64,000 nt of DNA. Origin: Glaciecola sp. (GTDB taxonomy: Bacteria; Pseudomonadota; Gammaproteobacteria; Enterobacterales; Alteromonadaceae). This document shows positions 1 through 9,975 of the stretch, in pieces (position 1 is the stretch's first letter; every line of letters begins with the position of its first letter). The stretch spans positions 62,001 to 126,000 of the forward strand of contig JAQWNF010000003.1 of NCBI GenBank assembly GCA_029246415.1, written 5' to 3'. Made by a program: the position numbers and the translations under genes. The notes below the pieces were generated by a model, which saw only the letters and a list, made by a program, of their open reading frames with translations, had not been told where the DNA came from and made no database searches.

Positions 1-1620
1 TCAACACCTGCAGTAGTAGCAGATGCAGAAAAAGGCCAAGTGGCTGAATTTGCAGTGTTAAATGGTAGCTCAGGTACCGTGCTAGGTTATAACACTCGTA
101 GTGACAGTGGCGGTAATGATGCACCTTTAAACGTAACTGAAATTGCTGCTAACGGCGTATTATCTTTCGATTTGAAAGTCATAAATGCTCCGGCTGCGGG
201 CAATGAAGCTTGGATGTTGAAGGTTGAGTCTGCTGGTGCAACTGGTGCAACAGAAGTGAACTTAAATACAAGCTCAGAAGGTGTAAATCCATCTGATGCA
301 TGGCAAACATTTACCTTTCCAATTTCAGAATTGATGGACGCAGGATCTATCGATCCAAGTGCGTTAGATGTCATTATGATATTCCCTGCATGGGGTTCGG
401 GTGCAGACGCGGTATTCCGTGTATCTGATGTTAAGTTCCATGTTCCTGGATCTGGTTCGGCTGCGCCGATAGCACCACTTGCAACATTTATTGATGCAGG
501 TTCTGTTAATGAAAACTGGGCATTGTGGGATTGTTGTGGTGGTTCTACACCTGCATTTGTTGATGATGCGACAAATGGTTCAGTTGCTGAATTTGCTGTT
601 TTAAATGGTAGCTCAGGTACTGTACTGGGTTTAAATTCACGTACTACTGACGGTGGTTCAGGTGTATCGGTTGATGCATCTAGTCTATTATCTACTGGTG
701 TGTTCCGTTTTGACCTAAAAGTAATAAATGCTCCAGCGGCAGGTAATGAAGCTTGGATGTTAAAAATTGAATCAGCGGGCGCTACAGGAGCCGTTGAAAT
801 TAATTTGAATACTAGCAATGAAGGGGTTAACCCTTCTGCAGAATGGCAAACATTTACCTTTAGTTTGTTAGAACTTTTAGACGCTGGGACATTAGATCCA
901 AGTGATATTGATGTCATTATGATATTCCCAGCATGGGGCTCAGGTGCTGATGCGGTTTTCCGTGTTGACAACATGGAAATTATTGATGGTTCAGCATCTA
1001 GTGCACCTTCTACACCTGTAACTCCGCCAACGGAACCAACGGAACCAACAGAACCAACGGAACCAACTGAACCGACTACACCAGAAGGTCCAAGCGATAC
1101 AGCAACGTTAGCACCATTGTTTACAGATAGTGCACGCACAGGTTGGATTGTATGGGATTGTTGTGGTGGATCAACACCAGCACTAGTTGCAGATGATGCA
1201 CGTGGACAGGTTGCAGAGTTTACGGTTACAGCTTCTGGTGAAACTGTTCAAGGTTTCTCTACTCGCTCTGCAGTAGGTGGAAGTGATGCGGCACTAGATG
1301 TAGCTGCTGCTGAACTGAATGGTTCGTTGTCCTTCGATTTGAATGTGGTATCAGCTCCTTCTACAGCAACTGCCTGGATGATTAAAATTGAATCTAATGG
1401 CGGTGCTGATAATGGTGGAACAGGTGAAGCAGTAGAATTAAACATTAATACTTCTAATGAAGGTATTGATCCAGTTATAGGTCAATGGCAAACCTTTACT
1501 TTTGATTTAATTGATTTAACGAATGCGGGTTTAGATATATCCGCTATAGATGTAGTGCTGATTTTCCCAACTTGGGGTACAGGTGGTGGTGCAGTTTATC
1601 AAATTGATAATCTTCAAGTT
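1..1620 (+). repeat. Three tandem copies of a ~165-residue binding module
   Basis: Copies at about 1-453 (first ~15 residues lost at the window edge), 481-987 and 1111-1620 share GGSTPA, VAEF.V..S, SFDL or RFDL, NTS.EG, WQTFTF and VIMIFP or VLIFP. Copies 1 and 2 are nearly identical over long stretches and copy 3 is more diverged, which suggests a recent duplication of the first two. Confidence 0.85.
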
Positions 1621-2493
1621 AATAAAGATAGTACAACCACACCTGTTACATCTGATGCTGCGATAATGGTACCTTTCGATGGTTCAGGTGCTGAGCTTGA
1701 TGGAACAACATTTACTGTTCCTACAAGTGCTGTTGATTGGGCTGGATTTGCTAATGATAATACCACAATCTACCCACTGAACTTTGCAAATGGCGGTACG
1801 ATTACATTTACTGCTTCAATCCCGGAAGGTGGTGTGGATACATCTGTACGCTTTAGATTTGAAAAAGCACCATATCCTGATGTCGCGCCTGCATTTGATG
1901 CAGGTACTGCAGTGGTTAATTCATCTACAGCAACAACTTACACTATTACAATTCCAGCACAAGATGCAGCTAATACTTATAGTTCATTCTTGATGTATGT
2001 TGATACACGTGATGCGCCTGTTACCATTACGGATATTGTGGTAATTGCTGATGGCGAAGATGTTACACCTCCAGTAACGTCTGATGCAGTTGTAATGGTG
2101 CCTTTTGAGGGCTCTGGTGCAGAGCTTGCTGGAACAACATTTACTGTTCCTACAAGTGCTGTTGATTGGGCTGGATTTGCTAACGATAATGCAACTATCT
2201 ATCCATTTAATTTTGCAAATGGCGGTACGATTACATTTACGGGTTCCATCCCTGAAGGTGGTGTAGAAACATCTGTGCGTTTTAGGTTTGAAAAAGCACC
2301 TTATCCAGATGTCGCCCCTGCATTTGATGCTGGTACAGCAATCGTAAACTCAAGCACTGCGACAACATACACTATAGATATTCCTGCACAAGATGCGGCT
2401 AACAGCTATAGCTCATTATTAATGTATGTTGATACGCGTGATGCCCCTGTTACAATTACAGACATTGTTGTGACTGAAAGTGCACCACAATAA
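1..2493 (+). CDS. Secreted multi-module carbohydrate-binding protein, 5' end outside window
   Basis: The reading frame is open from base 1, and the first residues (STPAVVADAEKG) match the interior of a repeat found twice more, so the gene begins upstream and the GTG at 40 is internal. What is visible is three copies of a ~165-residue module (about 1-453, 481-987, 1111-1620), each with WDCCGG or its remainder, an EAWM/TAWM stretch, NLNTS..EG, WQTFTF and IFPAWG. A Pro-Thr-Glu linker lies before the third copy, and two copies of a different ~135-residue module follow (1651-2043, 2080-2490). The beta-rich pattern resembles jelly-roll carbohydrate-binding modules and, loosely, the C-terminal domain of the ExoP-like GH3 encoded downstream. 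No catalytic domain is visible; one may lie upstream. The stop is 24 bases before the TonB receptor, so the two probably form an operon. The glucan-binding role is inferred from repeats and context. Confidence 0.8.
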   Translation, partial: STPAVVADAEKGQVAEFAVLNGSSGTVLGYNTRSDSGGNDAPLNVTEIAANGVLSFDLKVINAPAAGNEAWMLKVESAGATGATEVNLNTSSEGVNPSDAWQTFTFPISELMDAGSIDPSALDVIMIFPAWGSGADAVFRVSDVKFHVPGSGSAAPIAPLATFIDAGSVNENWALWDCCGGSTPAFVDDATNGSVAEFAVLNGSSGTVLGLNSRTTDGGSGVSVDASSLLSTGVFRFDLKVINAPAAGNEAWMLKIESAGATGAVEINLNTSNEGVNPSAEWQTFTFSLLELLDAGTLDPSDIDVIMIFPAWGSGADAVFRVDNMEIIDGSASSAPSTPVTPPTEPTEPTEPTEPTEPTTPEGPSDTATLAPLFTDSARTGWIVWDCCGGSTPALVADDARGQVAEFTVTASGETVQGFSTRSAVGGSDAALDVAAAELNGSLSFDLNVVSAPSTATAWMIKIESNGGADNGGTGEAVELNINTSNEGIDPVIGQWQTFTFDLIDLTNAGLDISAIDVVLIFPTWGTGGGAVYQIDNLQVNKDSTTTPVTSDAAIMVPFDGSGAELDGTTFTVPTSAVDWAGFANDNTTIYPLNFANGGTITFTASIPEGGVDTSVRFRFEKAPYPDVAPAFDAGTAVVNSSTATTYTITIPAQDAANTYSSFLMYVDTRDAPVTITDIVVIADGEDVTPPVTSDAVVMVPFEGSGAELAGTTFTVPTSAVDWAGFANDNATIYPFNFANGGTITFTGSIPEGGVETSVRFRFEKAPYPDVAPAFDAGTAIVNSSTATTYTIDIPAQDAANSYSSLLMYVDTRDAPVTITDIVVTESAPQ
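1027..1071 (+). repeat. 9-bp tandem repeat encoding a (PTE)5 linker
   Basis: Five direct copies of CCAACGGAA, two with a silent third-base change in the Thr codon (ACA, ACT), encode Pro-Thr-Glu linkers between modules 2 and 3. Such linkers are usual in secreted polysaccharide-active proteins. Copy number may vary by slippage. Confidence 0.85.
1651..2490 (+). repeat. Two tandem copies of a ~135-residue C-terminal module
   Basis: The copies at 1651-2043 and 2080-2490 both begin VPF-G-SGAEL and contain VDWAGFANDN, RFRFEKAPYPDVAPAFDAG and MYVDTRDAPVTITDIVV. They differ from the upstream modules and look like beta-sandwich domains. The ligand is unknown. Confidence 0.8.
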
Positions 2494-2517
2494 CTGGTAT
2501 AGCAAAGAGAGTATTAA

Positions 2518-5511
2518 ATGATGAAAAACTATAATTTCAATAAAACAAAAATTGCTGCCAGTATCTCTATGTTACTGGGAGCGACCCTTGCGTTACCAGC
2601 TGTAGCTCAAGAAGTCCAAAATGCAAGTGTCGATGAAGATGTTGAAGTCATCGCAGTTCGAGGTATAAAAGCTAGCTTAATTAGCTCTAGTGCTTTGAAG
2701 CGCGATTCTAGCGGTGTCGTAGACGCGATTACTGCAGAAGAAATGGGTAAATTTCCAGATACTAACCTAGCGGAATCATTACAGCGTATTACAGGTGTAT
2801 CTGTATCACGTGCCAATGGTGAAGGAAGCCAGATTACGGTTCGTGGTTTCGGTCCTGAATTTAACTTAGTCACCTTAAACGGTCGTCAAATGTCAGGTAC
2901 AGGATTTACTCGTTCATTTAACTTTGAAAACTTATCCTCAGAAGGGGTGAGTGCACTAGAGGTATATAAAACAGGACGAGCAGAAGTCCCTACGGGCGGG
3001 TTAGGTGCATCTGTTAATATAGTGACAACCAAACCATTACAAAGCCCAGGTCAGAAGTTTTCGTTTATGACCAAAGGCATATATGATTCATCGAATGAAA
3101 ATGGTGATGATTTCACGCCAGAAGTTGCAGGGATATATAGCAATACTTTTGCAGACGATCGAATTGGTTTTTCAGTAAACTTTTCGCATCAACGTCGTGA
3201 TTTCCAGCGTCAATCTGCGAATATTCGTTCTTGGCAGTTAAATCCTAACTTATCTGATAGTGCGGTTGTTACAGACGGTCGTGCTGTGGATGCCGATGGT
3301 AATGTAGTTAAGCAGTTTATGGCTCCAAACGCTGATGGCGTATTAGAAGCTGCCGATGGTGCTTTTTTCCCACAAGAAATTAGCTTTGCGCGTGATGATA
3401 TTCAGCGCGAACGCCTAAATAGTAATATTACTTTACAATTTGCTGCAACTGATCAATTGACGTACACACTTGATCACACTACTTCTAAGGCAACAACTGG
3501 CAATAACTCTTTGTCTTGGGGTGTCTGGAATGGTTCATTTGGTGGAAATGCTAATTCTTACGAATTAGATGAAAACGGAACAGCAATTTATTACAATTCA
3601 TCAGGTGATGATGGTTCATATACTGCTTTCCGTGAGACGACTGAAGTCGATTCGAGTGCAACAGGGTTTAATATTGATTTTGATTACTCTGAAACATTAA
3701 ATTTTGAATTTGATATGCATCGTTCTAAAACAACGACTGATAACGGCTTGGATTCAGGTATGAATGCTCAAGGTCGTGTCATCCTTGGCTCTGCAGCATT
3801 ATCAACTAAAGAATATTTCTTCCGTGATGGTGATATTCCTGGATATGCAATTAACTGGAATAACGGTTCAACGACATTAGATCCTAGTGAAATTGGCTCA
3901 AATTTCAGTATATTTACTCGTACCCCAGGAGCGTCGGAAGTTAATCAGTATCAATTTAAAGGTGAGTGGTTACCAGATATTGGTTACGGGCTTATGGGAG
4001 TTAAATTTGGTGCCGCAGTTACTGAACAGTCTCTAAGCGGTTCAGGTGGTTCTAATAACGCAAATGCACCAGGTTTTAATAATGGTACTTTTGCAGAAAT
4101 ATTCCCTGATAGCATGTTTGAACAGGTTGATTTATCTGGATTCTTAGATGAGTTTGCTAGAGGCTCAATGGGATTGTCACCAGGTTATGCATATGCATTT
4201 AATTTCGACGAAGCAGTAACACGTCAACTTGCATTCTTAACTGAAGAAGTCGTTGGTAGTGATGTTTATGAAATTGGTACATTTGATCAGTTTCCTGTAA
4301 ACAAAATTACTGAAGAAACAACCAGCTTATATGTATCTACAGCATGGGAGTTTGAAGTATCTGATTACATCATTGACGCCAATTTTGGTCTGCGTTATGA
4401 GCATACTGAAGTTGTCTCTCCTGCTAAGAGTAGAGTACCAGAACTTGTTTATTGGGCCGGTGGTTCAGAGTGGATTACACAATTCGCTGGTGGCGGTGCT
4501 GCAGTTGAGGTCGACTTTACTGGTGAATACGATTTAGTTTTACCTATGTTAGATCTTAAAGTAGATTTATCTGATGATCTTGTTGGTCGTATGTCAGTAG
4601 GCACAACGATAACTCGTCCAGGTCTTGGTAATATGCTAGGCAATCTAAGCTTGACACCTTCACCAAAGATTGGATCGCGTACAGGTAGTCGTGGTAATCC
4701 AAACTTACAACCATTTAAATCTAATAACTTAGATATCTCTTTAGAATATTACTATGATGAAGGCAGTTATGCCGCGGTAGGTTTATTCTGGAAAGAAGTA
4801 GATGATTGGATTGAGAACTCTCAGGTAACTACTACATTCCCAGGTCTTTATGATGTATATGAAGGTCAACGTTGGAATGCCGCAGTATCCGCCATTACTG
4901 GTCGTAATGAACAAGCAACTGATACTGCAATTTATCAAGAATTAGTTTCTAACGGAGTTGGTCTTGGTGAAAATAACCGTATTCTGCCAGATTCGGCTAC
5001 TGATCCATTAATTGATTGGACAATCAACTCTCCAGAAAACGTTGGTTCACGGAGTGTTAATGGTGCAGAATTTGCTGTTCAACATTTATTCGGTGACAGT
5101 GGTTTTGGTGTTGGTATAAATGGTACTGTCGTCCAAGGTGACGTAGAATATAATAATTATATTCTTGCAGCTCAAGCTATTTTACCGGGTTTAAGCAACT
5201 CAGCTAACTTTCAAACTTTCTATGAAAAAGACGGTTTATCAGTCAAGCTAACCGGTGCGTGGCGTGATGAATATTTAGCTGGTCAAGGTCAGCCGGATAC
5301 AAGTGATGCTCCTCCTGTATACGTAGAAGAGTTTTTACAATGGGATGTAAGTGTCAACTATGACGTCAACGAGCATGTAACTGTATTCTTTGAAGGGGTA
5401 AACCTGACAAATGAAACAGAACGTTCTTTTGGACGTTTTGAAAGACAATTCCTAAGTGCAGCACAATATGCACCACGTTATACCCTAGGTTTCCGTATTA
5501 AGTCTCTTTAA
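2518..5511 (+). CDS. TonB-dependent receptor (TIGR01782-type), likely glucan oligosaccharide uptake
   Basis: An outer-membrane active transporter of 997 residues. It has a signal peptide (residues 1-30, ending AVA), a TonB-box-like EVIAVRG near 43-48 and a plug with the motif GKFPDTNLAESLQRITGV and QITVRGFGPEFN, which is characteristic of the Xanthomonas/Caulobacter-type carbohydrate receptors. A 22-strand barrel should follow, ending LGFRIKSL. Two ATG codons stand in tandem at 2518 and 2521 after AAGAGAG. The receptor lies 24 bases after the binding-module protein and faces a GH3/GH1 glucosidase set, which points to beta-glucan oligosaccharides. That substrate is inferred from neighbours only. 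Confidence 0.92.
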   Translation: MMKNYNFNKTKIAASISMLLGATLALPAVAQEVQNASVDEDVEVIAVRGIKASLISSSALKRDSSGVVDAITAEEMGKFPDTNLAESLQRITGVSVSRANGEGSQITVRGFGPEFNLVTLNGRQMSGTGFTRSFNFENLSSEGVSALEVYKTGRAEVPTGGLGASVNIVTTKPLQSPGQKFSFMTKGIYDSSNENGDDFTPEVAGIYSNTFADDRIGFSVNFSHQRRDFQRQSANIRSWQLNPNLSDSAVVTDGRAVDADGNVVKQFMAPNADGVLEAADGAFFPQEISFARDDIQRERLNSNITLQFAATDQLTYTLDHTTSKATTGNNSLSWGVWNGSFGGNANSYELDENGTAIYYNSSGDDGSYTAFRETTEVDSSATGFNIDFDYSETLNFEFDMHRSKTTTDNGLDSGMNAQGRVILGSAALSTKEYFFRDGDIPGYAINWNNGSTTLDPSEIGSNFSIFTRTPGASEVNQYQFKGEWLPDIGYGLMGVKFGAAVTEQSLSGSGGSNNANAPGFNNGTFAEIFPDSMFEQVDLSGFLDEFARGSMGLSPGYAYAFNFDEAVTRQLAFLTEEVVGSDVYEIGTFDQFPVNKITEETTSLYVSTAWEFEVSDYIIDANFGLRYEHTEVVSPAKSRVPELVYWAGGSEWITQFAGGGAAVEVDFTGEYDLVLPMLDLKVDLSDDLVGRMSVGTTITRPGLGNMLGNLSLTPSPKIGSRTGSRGNPNLQPFKSNNLDISLEYYYDEGSYAAVGLFWKEVDDWIENSQVTTTFPGLYDVYEGQRWNAAVSAITGRNEQATDTAIYQELVSNGVGLGENNRILPDSATDPLIDWTINSPENVGSRSVNGAEFAVQHLFGDSGFGVGINGTVVQGDVEYNNYILAAQAILPGLSNSANFQTFYEKDGLSVKLTGAWRDEYLAGQGQPDTSDAPPVYVEEFLQWDVSVNYDVNEHVTVFFEGVNLTNETERSFGRFERQFLSAAQYAPRYTLGFRIKSL

Positions 5512-5535
5512 TACTGACAACTAGAAACAGAATAA

Positions 5536-5568
5536 AACCACTACAGAGTTAACTGTAGTGGTTTTTTT
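5536..5568 (+). terminator. Rho-independent terminator after the TonB receptor
   Basis: A perfect 11-bp stem (5536-5546 with 5553-5563), loop AGTTAA and a run of seven T lie 25 bases after the receptor stop. Confidence 0.9.
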
Positions 5569-6102
5569 GTTTATGGTACAAAACAACCTCAATCATATCC
5601 TCCCAATATTTCCTACTTCTTATTTTAATGAATAAGTAGGTTTACATTATTTATATACAGTTTACTGAGCTATAAACAGATGCTGTTAAGCGATTCTTAT
5701 ATGAGCTTATAAAATGATATAGGATTAAGAGTATATGCCATACAGGCTGTTTGCGGGCTATATATGCCAACACATAATAAATATACATGTGACTGTCCGG
5801 TAGATCCTGCCTATCAATGAAAAGCTGACATTGCCGAACGACAAATCAGTGGTCTATCGCGACTAGATTACTGTGTACAGCACACAATTCATATCAATAA
5901 CTTTAGCGCATGATTGAAGCAAACATGAAAATAAGAGGGGGGGGAATGGATAAGTTTGAAAATCGGATATTTGAAGGGAAAAAAATTGATTAAATAGATA
6001 AAGGTTTGTTCGCAGCCGCTAAGTCGGCAAAAACTTAGCGGCGCAAACAGACACACACAACTTAACATTCCTTAAAAAAACATCCTTGTTTTTAGATAAC
6101 GC
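5569..6102. other. Gene-free stretch between convergent receptor and GH3 genes
   Basis: About 530 bases with no credible coding frame on either strand. It holds an AT-rich first half, an eight-G run at 5937-5944, the hairpin listed at 6015-6042 and a weak AT-rich hairpin (6076-6082 with 6087-6093) just after the GH3 stop. No homology was recognised. Confidence 0.6.
6015..6042 (-). terminator. Strong 10-bp hairpin downstream of the GH3 gene
   Basis: GCCGCTAAGT (6015-6024) pairs perfectly with ACTTAGCGGC (6033-6042) across an 8-base loop. On the minus strand it lies about 60 bases after the GH3 stop. It lacks a clear T-run, so it may be an mRNA 3' stabilising hairpin rather than an intrinsic terminator. 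Confidence 0.5.
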
Positions 6103-8646
6103 TTACTGGCAAGTAAGCGTCGTATCCGTGATTTCCGTATAACCAATTTCTGAAAGAATAATACTTACTTTATCAGCGCTGCTTAGACTAAATGCATTCG
6201 TCACTGCGGATAAGTCTGCACCTGCTTGAGTAAAGCAGCTAGAGGCAACAGATACCTGTGACCACGTATTGATTTCAAGCGTCTTTAACGCCGAACTAAT
6301 ATCAACATTGGTTGCACAGTTACTGTCGCTAGCACAATTAATTCCGACATTAACCGCACCTTTAGGTTTAGACACTAGATTAACCCACATGCTTAGTGCT
6401 TTATCGTTGGCTACTGCGCTTAGATCTACTGCTTTGGCGGCATTAAATAGTACTGCACCATTGCCTGCCCCAGAAAAGGTTAGCTGAAAGCTATCTTCTT
6501 GGACATTGCGATCATAGGTACGGTATTGAACAGTCGGTAACGCTAGCGTATTAGACATGACTGCTGCCGCTTGACCGTTAGAAACCAGTGCTAAATTCCA
6601 CGGATAAACCACTGAGCGGTCATAAACCATGTTCGATGCATTAGCAGAGGTATCGATGTTTAACTCATCTAATTGCGCAGCTAAGACGTCTTCAGCGCCA
6701 TAGGTTAAACCAAATCCATAAGGTAATAATGGGTCATAGTTGGCATCACCACGGTTAACCACTTGGTCTGGCGTTTTAGGCCATGAATAAGATAATTTGC
6801 CGTGAAAATCGTAGTTAACACTCCCATCAGCATTAGCCATAATCACATCTGCAACACCGACACCTTCTGAGCCTGGTAACCAAGCAGCAACAAACGCATC
6901 AGAGGCATTTAATTCAGGATTGACCCATAATGCACGGCCACTGATAAAGATGGAGACAACTGGAATACCTTGGTCTTGTAATGACTTTAATAACGCCAAA
7001 TCGGTTTTGTTGCCGGGTTGGTATTCGACCGATGGACGGTCGCCTACACCTTCAGCGTAAGGTTCTTCACCAAATACAACAACTGCAACATCTGGCTTAT
7101 TGTCTGAGTTGGCATCAAAAGAACCATCAACGCTCAATGTTACTTTACCTCCAGCGGCATTAACTGAGTCGGCAATACCTGAGTATATTGAACTACCTCC
7201 AGGAAAATCAGCATTGGTGTTATTAGTTCCTTGCCACGTAATTGTCCAACCACCAGATTGTTTACCTATATTATCCGCAGCATCACCAGCGACTAAAATA
7301 TGAGAGGTAGGATCAAGGGGTAACACATTGTTATTTTTTAATAATACCAATGATTTACGTACTGCTTCTCGAGCTACAGCGCGGTGATCAGGATGGCCAA
7401 TCAAGTCGATTTTACCTGAGTAAGCTCGCTTTTCTGGGCTAGGACGGTCAAAAATACCAGCGCGGGCTTTAACCCGTAAAATACGCGTCACGGCATCATC
7501 AATACGGCTCATTGGGATCGTTCCATCTTGTACTTGAGCAATCGTATTGGCTAACAATGGACGCCACGATTGTGTCGGCGCCATGAAAATATCCAGACCT
7601 GCATTTATCGCTTGAGGACAGCTTTCATTGGAACATCCAGCAACTTGTCCATGACCATTCCAATCGCCAACAACAAAGCCATCAAAGCCCATACGATCTT
7701 TTAATACCTTGGTTAACAAATACTCAGAGCCATGAATTTTGTCACCTTGCCAGCGATTAAACGAAGCCATAACAGATTGCGCACCCGCAATCAGTCCTCC
7801 GACATAGCCTTGGGCATGAATGTTATACAAATCTTCTTCGCTGCTGATATTGTCACCTTGGTCAACACCATCGAGCGTGCCGCCATCACCAACAAAGTGT
7901 TTGACGGTACTGAGGACTTTATCTTCGGCTAAAAAGTTTTCACCTGCTGTGCCTTGTAAACCATGCACGATAGCCGTTGAATAGGCTTTGACGATCTCTG
8001 GATCTTCTGAGTACCCTTCATAGGTTCTGCCCCAGCGGTCGTTGCGTACAACGGCAACCGTTGGTGCAAAAATCCAATCGATACCTGTCGCTAATACTTC
8101 TTTTGCAGTTGCTTGAGCAATGCGTTCAATCAAATCAGGATCATTTGCTGCACCCAAACCAATATTATGTGGAAACAATGTAGCCCCGACCACGTTATTG
8201 TGACCATGAACGGCATCGGTGCCCCAGATAGTTGGGATAGACGAACCATCCAATGAATCATCTACCGATGCTTGATACATAGATTCTGCTAAGTCGATCC
8301 AGTCTTGAGGGGTGGCTTGTTTGTTATTATCTGGATAAGCACCACCACCATTTAAAAATGAACCAAAGCCATATTTGCGCATATCTTCGAGGGTGATATC
8401 CCGGATCTCTGGTTGGATCATTTGACCAATTTTTTGTTCAAGCGTCATCGTGCTCAACATTTTGGCTACTTGCGCTTCAATCGCAGCATCTTTTTTGACT
8501 TCGATATCAAGTTGCGGCCATATTGGATTCGCTACGTTCGAAGTAGCTGCAACGGCTTCTTTAGTTGATTCATTAGCAGTACCACAAGCTGCTAGGTTTA
8601 GCGCGATGAGTGTTCCTAGCACCGCGCGAGGCATATTTATAAACAT
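6103..8646 (-). CDS. Lipoprotein GH3 exo-beta-glucanase, ExoP-like
   Basis: A glucosidase removing glucose from beta-1,3/1,4-glucan oligosaccharides, 847 residues, close in size and layout to ExoP of Pseudoalteromonas. Residues 1-21 are a lipoprotein signal with lipobox LAAC (Cys21), so it should be membrane-anchored. The GH3 barrel shows WGTDAVHG (141-148), RWGRTYEGYSEDP (204-216), KHF (249-251) and the nucleophile Asp328 in VVGDWNG. A second alpha/beta domain follows, and the last ~170 residues form an ExoP-type galactose-binding-like domain. Minus-strand AGGA about nine bases before the ATG supports the start. It sits 18 bases after the FHS transporter gene and is probably cotranscribed with it. 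Beta-glucan is well supported; the exact linkage is not. Confidence 0.93.
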   Translation of the reverse strand: MFINMPRAVLGTLIALNLAACGTANESTKEAVAATSNVANPIWPQLDIEVKKDAAIEAQVAKMLSTMTLEQKIGQMIQPEIRDITLEDMRKYGFGSFLNGGGAYPDNNKQATPQDWIDLAESMYQASVDDSLDGSSIPTIWGTDAVHGHNNVVGATLFPHNIGLGAANDPDLIERIAQATAKEVLATGIDWIFAPTVAVVRNDRWGRTYEGYSEDPEIVKAYSTAIVHGLQGTAGENFLAEDKVLSTVKHFVGDGGTLDGVDQGDNISSEEDLYNIHAQGYVGGLIAGAQSVMASFNRWQGDKIHGSEYLLTKVLKDRMGFDGFVVGDWNGHGQVAGCSNESCPQAINAGLDIFMAPTQSWRPLLANTIAQVQDGTIPMSRIDDAVTRILRVKARAGIFDRPSPEKRAYSGKIDLIGHPDHRAVAREAVRKSLVLLKNNNVLPLDPTSHILVAGDAADNIGKQSGGWTITWQGTNNTNADFPGGSSIYSGIADSVNAAGGKVTLSVDGSFDANSDNKPDVAVVVFGEEPYAEGVGDRPSVEYQPGNKTDLALLKSLQDQGIPVVSIFISGRALWVNPELNASDAFVAAWLPGSEGVGVADVIMANADGSVNYDFHGKLSYSWPKTPDQVVNRGDANYDPLLPYGFGLTYGAEDVLAAQLDELNIDTSANASNMVYDRSVVYPWNLALVSNGQAAAVMSNTLALPTVQYRTYDRNVQEDSFQLTFSGAGNGAVLFNAAKAVDLSAVANDKALSMWVNLVSKPKGAVNVGINCASDSNCATNVDISSALKTLEINTWSQVSVASSCFTQAGADLSAVTNAFSLSSADKVSIILSEIGYTEITDTTLTCQ

Positions 8647-8664
8647 GTGTCGTGTTCCTATCTT

Positions 8665-9903
8665 TTAAAGGTCGTTCTTAATTTTATGGCCAGATAAACC
8701 ATAGAATGCGATATAGATATAGCAGATTGCAGGTAGTAGGAATGCCAGCTGCACACCAATGTTATCTGCTAAGACGCCTTGTAATAATGGTAGTAACGCG
8801 CCACCTACGATAGCCAAACACAGTACGCCTGAACCTTGTGCTGCGTGCTTACCTAAACCCGTTACGGCAAGTGAGAAGATAGTCGGGAACATAATTGAGT
8901 TACATAAACCGACCAATAAGATTGCCCACATTGCGAAATGACCGGTTGTGGTCACTGCCAATACAATTAACACTACAGCCATAAATGCATTGAATGCTAA
9001 TACTTTACCCGCCGCAATATGTTGCATGACGTAAGCACCAATAAAGCGTCCTACCATAGCGCCACCCCAGTAAAAGGCGATGAGTTTGGATGCTTCTGCT
9101 TCACCAATTCCTGCTATTTCAGGTAAACTAAAGAAATTGACTAAAAAACTACCAATAGCGACTTCTGCACCAACATAAACAAAGATACCAACTGCACCTA
9201 ACACAAGGTGAGGATATTTTAATACTGCAGCTAAATTACCTTGGCCATCCGCGCTCGTATCTTGAATGTTTGGCAACTTTAAGTATGCAAACACAGCAGC
9301 TAAGATAACCAGTGATAATGCCAACATTACATAAGGAAGTTGTACCGCAGATGCATCGCCTGCAACTGGCTCGTGGCCGCCTGCAAATAATAATGAAGCA
9401 CCAAAAAACGGCGCAATAGTGGTACCAAATGAGTTAAACGCTTGGGTCATGGTTAAGCGTGAAGAGGCTGTTTTTGGATCGCCTAATGCGCTTACGTAAG
9501 GATTTGCAGAAACTTGTAAGATGGTAATTCCAGAGGCGAGGATGAACAATGCCGCTAAGAACAGACCATAAACACCTGCTGTCGCAGCAGGATAAAATAA
9601 CCCACAACCTACAGCTGCAATGGTTAATCCTAAGACAATGCCTTTTTGGTAACCAATCTTTGATACCAAGCGACCCGCTGGCAGTGATACAATGAAATAT
9701 GCACCAAAAAAACAAAACTGTATCAGCATTGCCTGAGTGAAATTTAAGTCAAAAGCACCTTTGAGATAGGGGATAAGTATGTCATTTAAGCAGGTGATAA
9801 ACCCCCACATAAAAAATAACGAAGTCAGTGCATATAGCGCAAACTTAAAGTTTCCTTGAGGTTGTTCCCCAGTGTTTGTTGATGTTGGTGTTGTAAAGGC
9901 CAC
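8665..9903 (-). CDS. FHS-family MFS sugar transporter (glucose/galactose-type)
   Basis: An inner-membrane sugar/H+ symporter of 412 residues with about twelve hydrophobic segments. The first carries [18 protein letters not shown], the signature of the fucose/glucose-galactose porter family (FucP, GluP, NagP). The longest frame starts at 9945, but a GGAG followed by eight bases and a GTG at 9903 gives a far better start ([12 protein letters not shown]), leaving 9904-9945 as leader. It is the first gene of the minus arm whose promoter region contains the LacI-type palindrome. It likely imports the glucose or short oligosaccharides released by the adjacent glucosidases. Confidence 0.88.
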   Translation of the reverse strand: MAFTTPTSTNTGEQPQGNFKFALYALTSLFFMWGFITCLNDILIPYLKGAFDLNFTQAMLIQFCFFGAYFIVSLPAGRLVSKIGYQKGIVLGLTIAAVGCGLFYPAATAGVYGLFLAALFILASGITILQVSANPYVSALGDPKTASSRLTMTQAFNSFGTTIAPFFGASLLFAGGHEPVAGDASAVQLPYVMLALSLVILAAVFAYLKLPNIQDTSADGQGNLAAVLKYPHLVLGAVGIFVYVGAEVAIGSFLVNFFSLPEIAGIGEAEASKLIAFYWGGAMVGRFIGAYVMQHIAAGKVLAFNAFMAVVLIVLAVTTTGHFAMWAILLVGLCNSIMFPTIFSLAVTGLGKHAAQGSGVLCLAIVGGALLPLLQGVLADNIGVQLAFLLPAICYIYIAFYGLSGHKIKNDL

Positions 9904-9957
9904 AATAAATTCTCCAAAGGTCTTGATTTTTTTTATTATAAACATTAAATTAACATA

Positions 9958-9975
9958 AATGAAAGCGCTTTCATT
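9958..9975. promoter_or_regulatory. LacI-family operator palindrome
   Basis: A perfect 18-bp palindrome with core GAAAGCGCTTTC, the classical CG-centred shape of LacI/GalR-family operators. It lies in the 155-bp divergent region between the FHS transporter and GH1 genes, and a LacI-family gene is second in the plus arm. Repression of both arms by that protein is inferred. No second perfect copy was noticed in the window, including upstream of the TonB receptor. Confidence 0.8.

Noticed and set aside
40-42. GTG as start codon of the first gene
   Set aside because: It lies in the middle of a repeated module; the frame is open to base 1 and the upstream residues match the other copies.
1027-1071. 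CRISPR-like or microsatellite array
   Set aside because: It is in frame and codes for a Pro-Thr-Glu linker; there are no spacers.
87-1139. Long minus-strand frame of 350 codons opposite the first gene
   Set aside because: It mirrors the low-complexity and repeated codons of the plus-strand modules; its product is a repeat-driven shadow with no recognisable domain.
6076-6093. AT-rich hairpin just after the GH3 stop as its main terminator
   Set aside because: The seven-pair stem is almost all A-T and unlikely to terminate efficiently; noted only in the intergenic entry.
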